Below, piece after piece: positions 16,248-23,777 of a stretch of DNA of 64,000 nt. Position 1 is the stretch's first letter. Each line of letters begins with the position of its first letter. The stretch is from MED-G105 sp038522945 (GTDB taxonomy: Bacteria > Pseudomonadota > Alphaproteobacteria > Caulobacterales > Parvularculaceae), in the NCBI GenBank assembly GCA_038522945.1, contig JBCBJV010000006.1, positions 62,001 through 126,000 on the forward strand, written 5' to 3'. A program made the translations under genes and the position numbers. The notes under the pieces were generated by a model. It made no database searches and had not been told where the DNA came from. It saw nothing but the letters and a program-made list of their open reading frames with translations.

Positions 16248-18008
16248 CTAACCAATCAGGACCTTAAAGTGGCTTAACTCAGCACCCTCCCCCTCGAGCA
16301 CTCGACGCGCAGCCTCCCGACCATCTTCCACTGCCTGTTCGAACGACCGCCAATCGCGAATACCAACATCAGGCACTTTTGGCTCGATCAGTATATCCGG
16401 ATCATCGGCCGGATCATTAATGCTTTGCCGTGCAGACGCTGACCGCATGAGAAGCGGCACGATTGGCGGCGTGGACCGGATCCCGTGCTGGCGCACCCAT
16501 CGAATAAAACCCGGCGGGTCAATATAGTCTTCTGCGGAGATCGTCCCGCGCCGCGCTACATCCACCCCAATCGTCAGTCCCCGATGCAGATCCTTCATAA
16601 GGGTTGTCGGGAAATTATTGATCACTGCGCCATCCACAAGCAGCTGATCGCCATCAACCACCGGCGGGAGAATACCCGGCAGCGAAATGGAAGCCCTTAA
16701 GGCATGGCGGAGCACCCCGCGGCGGTGAACCCGCTCAACCCCTTCGGTCAGCTCAGACGAAATGCAGAAGTATGGAACCTTCAGCTCTTCAATACAGATA
16801 TCCCCGAAGTGCTTTTCAAGCCGCTCTTCAACAAGCCGTCCCCGGGTGAGGGCGACCACCGGCAATACATGATCCCCTAGCGGATTGGACCGCACGAAGG
16901 CGTCGCGAATGCGCTCTTCGATCTCAGCGTCGTCCCAGCCCATGGCAACGCAAGCCGCGATGACCGCTCCCATGGAGGCACCGGACACAAAGTCGATGGG
17001 AAAGCCGGCTTCCCGCAAATGTTTGACAACGCCAATATGGGCATAGGCCCGCGCCCCGCCACCGGAAAGCACCAGCCCTAGGGTCTTACCGGCAATCACC
17101 CGGGCAAGCCTCGCAGCCGCTGGGCCGGGCTCCCAAGGAAACACCCGGTTGGCTTCAACTGCGGCCACCCATTGGGGAATTGCGCCCTGCCCTGCGTGGC
17201 GGCCTTCCTCAATCATGACAAGATCCACCAGCCTGAACTTACGGGCAGGCGATACATTGCCTGGCGACAGCGGAAACGGCTGGGGCGGACGGGCATCGTG
17301 ACGGGCAAAGACAAAAAAGCGATCGGCGTGGCGCAGCACAAATCGGTACCACGGACTGTCCTCCACCCGACACATAAGCAGCGTGATATCGGCCTCACGC
17401 TCAATCCCGTGAAACCCGCTTTCAGCCCGCTCAAGGGCCTCATCGGTCAGCACACTTACGGTCTTGCCGAGGCCGCTGATCTGTTGAATTAGGGTCCCAG
17501 CGATCGCGTCGATATCGATCGATGGCGAAGTGCAAACGAGGGCAAACACACGCGGGCTTGCCTGTTGGAAACTGGAAGTGGGGTGGCGCGTGCGTGCAAG
17601 AATGGTCCGCGCCAATCCGCTGGCAAAGTCGGCATGTTCTTCAAACAAGTCGGTGAACGCCTCTCGCTCAAGACACAGAACTTCCGTATCCCGCAAGGTA
17701 TAGACGGACGCTGAATGGGGCTCGCCCGAGAGGAGCGCCATTTCACCGACCATTTCTCCAGCCCGGACATAGCCAATCACCTGGTCCTGACCGGCAACTT
17801 GGCGCACCACGATGAGCCGGCCGGACAAAACAATAAAAAAGCGGTTAGCGGCGGCACCTTGAGCGAATAGCGCATTCCCTCCCGGGACGCAGTACCACTG
17901 CCCTTTTTCGGCAAGTTCTGAACAGGTCGCTGCTCCGAACTTTTCAAATTCAGGTAAGGCGCTCAGCTGCGCGGTAATCAAATCCCGAACTGAAGATGGC
18001 GCAGTCAT
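16248..18008 (-). CDS. Patatin-like phospholipase with cyclic-nucleotide-binding domain
   Basis: Predicted cytoplasmic or membrane-associated serine esterase of the neuropathy-target-esterase/RssA group, 586 aa. Residues about 20-140 form a cNMP-binding beta-roll (FFIVLSGRLIVVRQVAG, then GEMVGEMALLSGEPHSASV). A linker of about 150 residues follows. The patatin domain begins at about 310 with the oxyanion loop GLVLSGGGARAYAHIGV and the nucleophile elbow GASMGA; the catalytic Asp is in VDGAVINNFP. Serine, oxyanion loop and Asp are all present. The cNMP domain suggests allosteric control, though bacterial members do not always bind cAMP. It lies downstream of the DUF1178 gene in the same direction. 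Confidence 0.92.
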   Translation of the reverse strand: MTAPSSVRDLITAQLSALPEFEKFGAATCSELAEKGQWYCVPGGNALFAQGAAANRFFIVLSGRLIVVRQVAGQDQVIGYVRAGEMVGEMALLSGEPHSASVYTLRDTEVLCLEREAFTDLFEEHADFASGLARTILARTRHPTSSFQQASPRVFALVCTSPSIDIDAIAGTLIQQISGLGKTVSVLTDEALERAESGFHGIEREADITLLMCRVEDSPWYRFVLRHADRFFVFARHDARPPQPFPLSPGNVSPARKFRLVDLVMIEEGRHAGQGAIPQWVAAVEANRVFPWEPGPAAARLARVIAGKTLGLVLSGGGARAYAHIGVVKHLREAGFPIDFVSGASMGAVIAACVAMGWDDAEIEERIRDAFVRSNPLGDHVLPVVALTRGRLVEERLEKHFGDICIEELKVPYFCISSELTEGVERVHRRGVLRHALRASISLPGILPPVVDGDQLLVDGAVINNFPTTLMKDLHRGLTIGVDVARRGTISAEDYIDPPGFIRWVRQHGIRSTPPIVPLLMRSASARQSINDPADDPDILIEPKVPDVGIRDWRSFEQAVEDGREAARRVLEGEGAELSHFKVLIG

Positions 18009-18030
18009 GGGTGGTTGACCTTAAACCGGG

Positions 18031-18546
18031 TCAGTTGAGCTTTTTCTTGTCCACCGGGGCGGCTGGGAGCGCTGGCCCCGTGCTTTCTGCCCCCAGTGGT
18101 GGTTCTTTTGATGCTTCTTCCGGCTTTTCGGGAAGCGGTGTGATCCCGACCCCTTCCTCTACCAGGTCCTGTGCCTCTTTGGCAGTGGCCTTGCCGTAGA
18201 TAGATGCTTGCTCGGTTTCCCCATAGTGGATCCGACGCGCTTCCTCCGGAAACTTGTCCCCGACATTCGTGAAGTTCTTCTCCACATAGTCCCGAGCCCG
18301 ACCTGCCGCTTCGGCCACTTGCGCCTGAACGGTCCGAAGGCGATGAGCGATCTCTTTGTCGCGCGCGTGATCGCTTGCACGGCCCGTTTTCACCGCCGGC
18401 GCCATAATCGCTTTCTTGACGCTGCCGTCGCCGCAATGGGGACATTCCAACACGCCCCGTTCAGCCTGAACATCGTAATCGCCGCTTGATCGGAACCAGG
18501 CCTCGAATTCATGGCCCTCACTGCACACCAACTGATATTTAATCAT
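18031..18546 (-). CDS. DUF1178 family protein
   Basis: Conserved alphaproteobacterial protein of unknown function, 171 aa. The N-terminal ribbon carries C8 with GHEFEAWFRSS and the ECPHCG pair near 35-38, probably a zinc site of the form C-H...CxxC. The KKAIMAPAV block follows, and the rest is charged and helical with a Pro/Ala-rich tail. Its start overlaps the stop of the carbon-nitrogen hydrolase gene by 4 bases, which indicates translational coupling; the hydrolase-DUF1178 pair is common in this class. Confidence 0.88.
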   Translation of the reverse strand: MIKYQLVCSEGHEFEAWFRSSGDYDVQAERGVLECPHCGDGSVKKAIMAPAVKTGRASDHARDKEIAHRLRTVQAQVAEAAGRARDYVEKNFTNVGDKFPEEARRIHYGETEQASIYGKATAKEAQDLVEEGVGITPLPEKPEEASKEPPLGAESTGPALPAAPVDKKKLN

Positions 18547-19397
18547 CGTCCTACTGTGATGATTTCGTAAGCAGATTCAAGCTTGAGGCTCGGTATCTGT
18601 TGCCGCGCCTTCGCTGCAGCAGTGAGATCGAGGTCGGCCATCAACACCCCTGGCTCATCGTGATTGAGCTGACCGGCCACATCGCCCCAGGGGCCGATGA
18701 TCATGGAATGACCATACGTCGCCCGCCCATCTTCGTGCACACCGCCTTGGGCGGGTGCCATAACAAAGCTCCCCGTTTCAATGGCCCGCGCCCTGAGGAG
18801 CGTTTCCCAATGGGCCTTGCCTGTCGGCTGAGTAAAGGCGGCCGGCACGACGAACATCGTCGCCCCGCTTTGTGCCAGTCGCCGATAAAGTCCCGGGAAA
18901 CGCACGTCATAACATATCGTCAGTCCAAGGCTGATCGGACCGGCGTCAGCAACGACAGCCCGCTCGCCGGGCTTGTAGACGTTCGATTCCCGCCATGACT
19001 CACCGGATGCGAGGTCCACATCGAACATATGGATTTTGTCATAGTGGGCCACGAGATCGCCGTCCGGGGAGAACAGCAATCCTCGGTTGGCAATGCGATC
19101 ATCGGCGCCGTCCAGCAAATACGGAACCGACCCAATATGCAGCCAGATCCCATGGGACTTAGCGGCAGCGGCAAATGTGCTTTGAACGTCTTCAAACGGT
19201 GTCGCTTTGAGCCGAGCCCGTGCGCGGTGCTTATCTTTGTCGACGAGGGTGGTCATTTCAGGCGTGGCAACCAGGTTCGCACCATCACCCGCCGCCTCAG
19301 CGATTAGGGCCAAGGCATCGTGCAGGTTGCGCTCAATCTCCAGGCCAGATCGCATCTGGACACAAGCAACACGGACATCTGAGGATTTGCTACCCAT
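18543..19397 (-). CDS. Carbon-nitrogen hydrolase (Nit/omega-amidase type)
   Basis: Nitrilase-superfamily amidohydrolase, 284 aa, probably deaminating omega-amides or repairing deaminated glutathione as Nit1/Nit2 relatives do. The catalytic triad is visible: Glu in VATPEMTTL (about residue 45), Lys in HYDKIHMFDVDL (about 120) and Cys in GLTICYDVRFPGLYR (about 155). Nit-type features include the FDVDL strand and a C-terminal DLDL strand. The glutaredoxin gene lies 82 bases upstream and DUF1178 overlaps downstream; the glutathione link is suggestive but not proof of substrate. Confidence 0.9.
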   Translation of the reverse strand: MGSKSSDVRVACVQMRSGLEIERNLHDALALIAEAAGDGANLVATPEMTTLVDKDKHRARARLKATPFEDVQSTFAAAAKSHGIWLHIGSVPYLLDGADDRIANRGLLFSPDGDLVAHYDKIHMFDVDLASGESWRESNVYKPGERAVVADAGPISLGLTICYDVRFPGLYRRLAQSGATMFVVPAAFTQPTGKAHWETLLRARAIETGSFVMAPAQGGVHEDGRATYGHSMIIGPWGDVAGQLNHDEPGVLMADLDLTAAAKARQQIPSLKLESAYEIITVGR

Positions 19398-19479
19398 CTG
19401 CTGGTTGCCTCATTAGCTCGCTGGCTTGTTTCATTTGCTTTGGTGGCTCAAACCTCGGGTGAGGGTGTTAGGAGTGCCG

Positions 19480-19740
19480 CTAGGCCGCTTCTAGCAGCGG
19501 ATCGAGCTTTCCGGCCCGTTCCAGGGCCATCAGATCGTCAGAGCCGCCCACATGGGTTTCTCCAACGAAAATCTGGGGATAGGTCCGTGCGCCGCCCGAC
19601 CGCTGGATCATCTCTGCTTTTAGGTTTGCATCGTAAGCTGCTGATTTTTCTTCTATTTCAGCATCTTTGCTCTTGAGCAACATCATGGCCCTTACACAGT
19701 AAGGGCACAATGGTTTGGTATAAATGGTGACTTTGGCCAT
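19480..19740 (-). CDS. grxC: Glutaredoxin 3
   Basis: Small cytoplasmic thiol-disulfide oxidoreductase reduced by glutathione. 86 aa, exactly glutaredoxin-sized. The active site CPYC is at residues 12-15 (KPLCPYCVRA). The glutathione-binding TYPQIF (cis-Pro) and GGSDDLMAL segments are in place. It sits between comF and the amidase gene, its normal neighbours in alphaproteobacteria, with short gaps suggesting one transcript. Confidence 0.96.
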   Translation of the reverse strand: MAKVTIYTKPLCPYCVRAMMLLKSKDAEIEEKSAAYDANLKAEMIQRSGGARTYPQIFVGETHVGGSDDLMALERAGKLDPLLEAA

Positions 19741-19769
19741 GGGATTTTCTTCTCAGACTTATTCGCAAG

Positions 19770-20591
19770 CTATATGGCGTCACCGCCTTCCCTGACAACC
19801 CTGGCAATGACCAGGGCGCTCACGGTTCGGACATCACATTTGCGCAAGGCACGCGCACAGGCGGCAAGCGTTGCTCCGGTGGTAAAAACATCATCGACGA
19901 GGATGATCGCGCGATCGCTCAGTTCTCCCCGGCGCTTGTCATTGACCACAAACGCGCCCTTCACATTGGCAGAACGCGCCTCCGCATCAAGCCCCTGTTG
20001 CGCGCGGGTAGGCCGGGCACGGATCAACCCATCAAGGCATGTTTCAACATCCGTTGTTTGCGTTAGCGCCTGACAAAGCAGCGCGGACTGATTGTACTTG
20101 CGCGAGACCATCCGCCGGCGATGGAGCGGCACCGGCACCAACAATGCGTCACGCGAAAAGAGCCCTGCCCCCACCCGCGCAAGCCACGGCGCGAAAAGTC
20201 CCGCGCGTTCGGCTTTGTCACTGTGTTTAAACCCCACAATTAGATCATGAGCGGCGTCATTGTAGACCACAGCAGCCCGTGTCTGATCGAGCCCGGTGGG
20301 ATTTGTCAGACAAAAGCCGCACACCGCATCTGCCCCGTGATCAACATCGAACGGTAATGCACACTTAGGGCAGAATGGTTCGTCTACAAATCGAAGCGTC
20401 GACCAGCCATTGGCACTTAAGAGCGATGGTGAAGTTACTGGTTCTCCGGTCAGCGGACATCGAGGCGGCATGACCGCATCAAGGGATCGCAGACCGAAGC
20501 GCTTTACCGAGGGCTCGAAACGTGCCCCGCGAGCAAAACCCCTTATCTCGGCGAGAGCCCGCTCCAGCTTGCGTCGATCCATCAGTGCCAC
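19770..20591 (-). CDS. ComF family phosphoribosyltransferase-like protein
   Basis: Homologue of ComF/GntX, linked to DNA uptake in transformable bacteria and to unknown functions elsewhere. 273 aa. The N-terminal zinc ribbons show CPLTGEPV, CPKCALPF and CGFC. The C-terminal phosphoribosyltransferase fold has the PRPP loop ILVDDVFTTGATL at about residue 225 and the basic YNQSALLCQAL helix. A uracil or purine specificity hood is not recognisable. First gene of the comF-grxC-amidase-DUF1178 run; divergent from the methyltransferase gene. Confidence 0.92.
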   Translation of the reverse strand: MALMDRRKLERALAEIRGFARGARFEPSVKRFGLRSLDAVMPPRCPLTGEPVTSPSLLSANGWSTLRFVDEPFCPKCALPFDVDHGADAVCGFCLTNPTGLDQTRAAVVYNDAAHDLIVGFKHSDKAERAGLFAPWLARVGAGLFSRDALLVPVPLHRRRMVSRKYNQSALLCQALTQTTDVETCLDGLIRARPTRAQQGLDAEARSANVKGAFVVNDKRRGELSDRAIILVDDVFTTGATLAACARALRKCDVRTVSALVIARVVREGGDAI

Positions 20592-20651
20592 TCGTATTGT
20601 GTCGGCTTCGCAGACTTGTCATTAGTCCAGCACAGTCAGCCGAAGAGCACC

Positions 20652-21563
20652 ATGGCCCCGAACACAGAAATTCATTCAGGAAAAAAACCGGCAGGTCCTG
20701 GCGCGCCGCCGCGGATTTTTAGTCGGGCCTTGTGCCGGATACGACAGGCACGGGCGGCAGCTTTTCCAGCGGAAGAAAGGTTTCTCCACAAGCTCATTGC
20801 AGAAGACATCGAAGAACGGCTCACAACTGTCACTCGGCAGTTTCCGGCTAGTCTCTTCTATGGGCTGGACCCGGCATTGATCTGTAGCCCCAGCGAATGT
20901 GGTCTAGATCAAGTGATCAGCGCGGGTCTGGTCGCTCCCTTAGGGAGAGCAGCCAAATGCAAACCCGACACATTGGTGTTCGACGAAGATTTCCAGCCTC
21001 TTGGCGAGAGACGGTTTGACTTAATCGTCAGTGTCTTGAGCCTTCATCACACGAATGATCTGATAGGGGCCCTGACCCAATATCGCTTGGCTCTAAAGCC
21101 AGACGGACTGCTCATCGCGGTGATGTTTGGGGAAGGCACTCTCGGGCAGTTCCGGCGTATCCTTGCTGAAGCTGAGCTGAGCGCTACCGGCAAAGTTCAT
21201 CAACGCACAACGCCGCTCGCCAGTGTACGTGATATGGGAGGCGCCCTGCAAAGAGCCGGTTTCGCCATGCCGGTCACAGATGTCGACACAATCAATGTGA
21301 GTTACCGATCCACGGGGCGGCTTGTCACTGACATCAGGGCAATGGGCCAGGGAGAATGCTTGGCCGCGCGCCCGCCTCGATTGCCGCGCGCGTGCGGGAT
21401 CGCAGAATTGGATAAGGTCCTCGTGCCCCCTTTTGATGAAACATATGCCTTGATCACTGCGACGGGCTGGGCACCTGCCCCATCGCAGCCAAAGCCTTTG
21501 GCACCCGGCTCGGCTAAAGCTTCGCTTGCCGACGCCGTCCTTTCGAAAAAGAAGCGTGATTGA
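20652..21563 (+). CDS. BioC/NDUFAF5-like SAM methyltransferase homologue
   Basis: 303 aa from ATG 20652 (AAGAG upstream; the frame opens at 20616). The start FSRALCRIRQARAAAF and the LIAEDIEERL segment match the alphaproteobacterial BioC-like family next to comF. FDLIVSVLSLHHTNDLIGAL and LKPDGLLIAVMFGEGTL are the core post-I motifs. The expected glycine-rich motif I at about residue 75-85 is replaced by FYGLDPALICSPSECG, with no GxGxG, so SAM binding is doubtful. BioC methylates malonyl-ACP for biotin, while NDUFAF5 hydroxylates a complex I subunit; which role applies is unknown. Confidence 0.8.
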   Translation: MAPNTEIHSGKKPAGPGAPPRIFSRALCRIRQARAAAFPAEERFLHKLIAEDIEERLTTVTRQFPASLFYGLDPALICSPSECGLDQVISAGLVAPLGRAAKCKPDTLVFDEDFQPLGERRFDLIVSVLSLHHTNDLIGALTQYRLALKPDGLLIAVMFGEGTLGQFRRILAEAELSATGKVHQRTTPLASVRDMGGALQRAGFAMPVTDVDTINVSYRSTGRLVTDIRAMGQGECLAARPPRLPRACGIAELDKVLVPPFDETYALITATGWAPAPSQPKPLAPGSAKASLADAVLSKKKRD

Positions 21564-21776
21564 TTATCGAGTGCTCATCTCGGATTGAATCTCCGAGTAC
21601 ATATCACTGGTGCTATTGGCGTAACCGCGGATCGCCCCAACGATGGCGAGGAACACAAGGCCAACAATCAAGCCATATTCGATGGACGTGGCCCCGCGTT
21701 CATTTTTGCCAAAGTCAACACGCAGCCTGCTGAAACTGTCAGATGACGTCGTTTTTTGGTTTCGCTTATCCGTCAT
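21564..21776 (-). CDS. Flp/Fap-type IVb pilin
   Basis: 70 aa. A basic leader of about 28 residues ends in a prepilin-peptidase-type site (GATSIEYGLI, with Glu at position 5 of the mature end), followed by the hydrophobic stalk (YGLIVGLVFLAIVGAI) and a short polar tail. This is the pilin class of tad (tight adherence) pili, secreted across the inner membrane and assembled outside. No tad assembly genes are in the window. Its start overlaps the mutT stop by 4 bases, so it is probably translated from the mutT transcript. Confidence 0.85.
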   Translation of the reverse strand: MTDKRNQKTTSSDSFSRLRVDFGKNERGATSIEYGLIVGLVFLAIVGAIRGYANSTSDMYSEIQSEMSTR

Positions 21777-22174
21777 AACAAGTCACTCAATTGGGCCGCC
21801 AAGGGCCGGTCTGCGGGGACAAGATCCAATTCCAGGAGTTGCGCTGGCCTCACCCAAGTCAGCGCCGAGGCTTCTTTTGCACGGACGATGCCCTGCCATT
21901 TCCGGCACACAAAAAGTGGCATTAACAAATGAACATCTCCTAAATCGGTCGATGCGAACCCGATGGGCGCAAGGCACGAGGTTTCGGTGTCGATATCCAG
22001 CTCTTCCTTTAGCTCCCGCACAAGTGCCTGCTCTGGGGTTTCCCCGTCCTCCAGCTTCCCCCCGGGGAACTCCCAGAGCCCGGCATTGGCCTTCCCCTCC
22101 GGTCGTCTCGCCATCAGCACACGGCCGTCGGCATCAATTAATGCCCCGGCCGAGACGATCATTAGTCTCGCCAT
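21773..22174 (-). CDS. mutT: MutT-type Nudix hydrolase (8-oxo-dGTP diphosphatase)
   Basis: 133 aa, MutT size. The Nudix box is complete near residues 37-59: GGKLEDGETPEQALVRELKEEL, i.e. G-x5-E-x7-REL-x-EE, with Leu-Asp replacing the usual Leu-Gly at its end. WEFPGGKLE and the N-terminal IDADGRVLMARRP match the 8-oxo-dGTP sanitising group, which keeps oxidised G out of DNA. A C-terminal PLAAQL segment is also typical. Followed by the flp pilin gene with a 4-base overlap. Confidence 0.9.
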   Translation of the reverse strand: MARLMIVSAGALIDADGRVLMARRPEGKANAGLWEFPGGKLEDGETPEQALVRELKEELDIDTETSCLAPIGFASTDLGDVHLLMPLFVCRKWQGIVRAKEASALTWVRPAQLLELDLVPADRPLAAQLSDLL

Positions 22175-22251
22175 GTTTTCGCCTTAATTCGTACTTGGAA
22201 GAAATTGATGGGGGATATGCAAATTTGCTTCAATCCCGCGATCGTTTGACA

Positions 22252-23547
22252 TTATTCGTTAACCGCGACGGCCTTGATGACGGGCGTTGCGCCCTCAGAG
22301 ACTTGCCGGGTTTCCGGTTGATAGTAGATCACGTTGCTTTCCACGCTAAGCTCGTCGACCGCTTCATCGATTGCTTTCATGGCGAGGAATTCTTCGATCT
22401 TGGCTTGAACCTGTTCAATGGAAATGGATGAGGAGCGACGGCGGTCCAGAACCCTCAAGACATGCCACCCAAACTCACTAAAAAAGATCGGAGAGAACGA
22501 CCCTTTTGGGGTGGTAAAGGCGGCATTTGCCAAGGCTGGCGTCATCATATCTTTAGTGAAATAGCCGAGCTCCCCGCCTAAAGGCGCCGTTGCACGGTCG
22601 ATTGACCGTTCTCTCGCGAGGGTTTCAAAAGTAGCCCCGCCCTCCAGGAGCTGGCGAATTTCGGTCGCTTCTTCTTCCGTCGTCACAACGATATGTTGAG
22701 CGCGCACTTCATCGCCAAGGCGTGTGACATCTGCCTGCGCGGTATAAAAGGAAGAGACGACCTCATCCGTGGTAGCTGCGTCAATCTTTTGGTCCATGTA
22801 GGCCGCGGCAAGAATGCGATCGCGCGCAACAATCAGTTTTTGGGCAACCGCCGGCTCTCGAGCGAGACCATCGTTGAGCGCAGCACGGGCAAGGAGGCGT
22901 TGCTCGACGAAACTCTCCACCAGGCCACGCTCAAAAGCCGACATTGCCGTGAGGTTGTCATTTTCACCGAGCCGGCCTGATGCACGGGCAACAGCCTTTA
23001 CTTCACTGAGGCGCACATAACGTCCATCGATACGGGCGAGGATCGGATCATCCAGATCAACGGGCGGGCGCGCCTCACCTCCCTGGGCTAGTTCCAGATC
23101 CGCGGCTTCTTTCAGCTCATCGAGGATCCAGAGGGAAGAAATGATCAGGATCACGCCTGAAAACGCCGTATAGGCCCGCCCCCAACGGCTCGGGAGCCAC
23201 GCGACTAGATCCTGAGCCGTCGCGATGAGAAACCGAACACTTGAGACAAGGATCTCGGCGACGACACCGAAAATCAGCCTGACCCCTTGCCACAGGGCCT
23301 CATCGAGGGCACCTGCCAGACGCCAAATGGTCATGATCGCCCGGCCCACAAGGCGCAGAGCCTCTTTCAGAATGGCAAAAAACAGCCGCAATGGAGAGCT
23401 TGTCAGTCCAGGCTCGAACGACTTCCCGTCAGGTGTGGCGATTTTTGGCTGCGCTGACGTTCCTTCAGGCGTACCGTCTCGCTGACCTTCAGTTTGAGGG
23501 TCGTCCGTAATGGCAGGATGGTGTCCAGAAGGCGCTTGCTGCGTCAT
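22252..23547 (-). CDS. Membrane-anchored parvulin-type peptidyl-prolyl isomerase
   Basis: 431 aa. The N-terminal 50 residues are Pro/Ser/Thr-rich; residues about 50-120 are helical and amphipathic, and a membrane span lies near 128-145 (FSGVILIISSLWILDEL). The periplasmic part has a SurA/PrsA-like helical region (ESFVEQRLLARAAL), then a single rotamase domain (about 290-385) with AQHIVVTTEEEA, GELGYF and FGWHVLRVLDRR. These are the parvulin signature positions. It probably assists folding of exported proteins. It is divergent from secA, a sensible neighbour for an extracytoplasmic foldase. Confidence 0.88.
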   Translation of the reverse strand: MTQQAPSGHHPAITDDPQTEGQRDGTPEGTSAQPKIATPDGKSFEPGLTSSPLRLFFAILKEALRLVGRAIMTIWRLAGALDEALWQGVRLIFGVVAEILVSSVRFLIATAQDLVAWLPSRWGRAYTAFSGVILIISSLWILDELKEAADLELAQGGEARPPVDLDDPILARIDGRYVRLSEVKAVARASGRLGENDNLTAMSAFERGLVESFVEQRLLARAALNDGLAREPAVAQKLIVARDRILAAAYMDQKIDAATTDEVVSSFYTAQADVTRLGDEVRAQHIVVTTEEEATEIRQLLEGGATFETLARERSIDRATAPLGGELGYFTKDMMTPALANAAFTTPKGSFSPIFFSEFGWHVLRVLDRRRSSSISIEQVQAKIEEFLAMKAIDEAVDELSVESNVIYYQPETRQVSEGATPVIKAVAVNE

Positions 23548-23636
23548 TTCATTCCGTTTCCGTCAACACCGCACTTGCGGGACGATCCGACCGTTGCTCC
23601 AAGAACAACTGCAAATCGGGAAGCCTTCGCCTTTCG

Positions 23637-23665
23637 TTGACAGTGCTCAAGCCCATCACTATTTC
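23637..23665 (+). promoter_or_regulatory. Possible sigma-70-type promoter of secA
   Basis: TTGACA at 23637-23642, a 17-base spacer, then TATTTC at 23660-23665, in the intergenic space 113 bases before the secA start. The -35 is perfect and the -10 moderate. Confidence 0.35.
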
Positions 23666-23777
23666 TCCGGCTCGGCCTTCCGCACGCGAGCGATGCGCCG
23701 CCTATTCACCTTAGCTGCGAACCTGCGTCGGGGCCACACGCCACAACCAGCACCGCTTGAAAAAGGCAATACAATTC

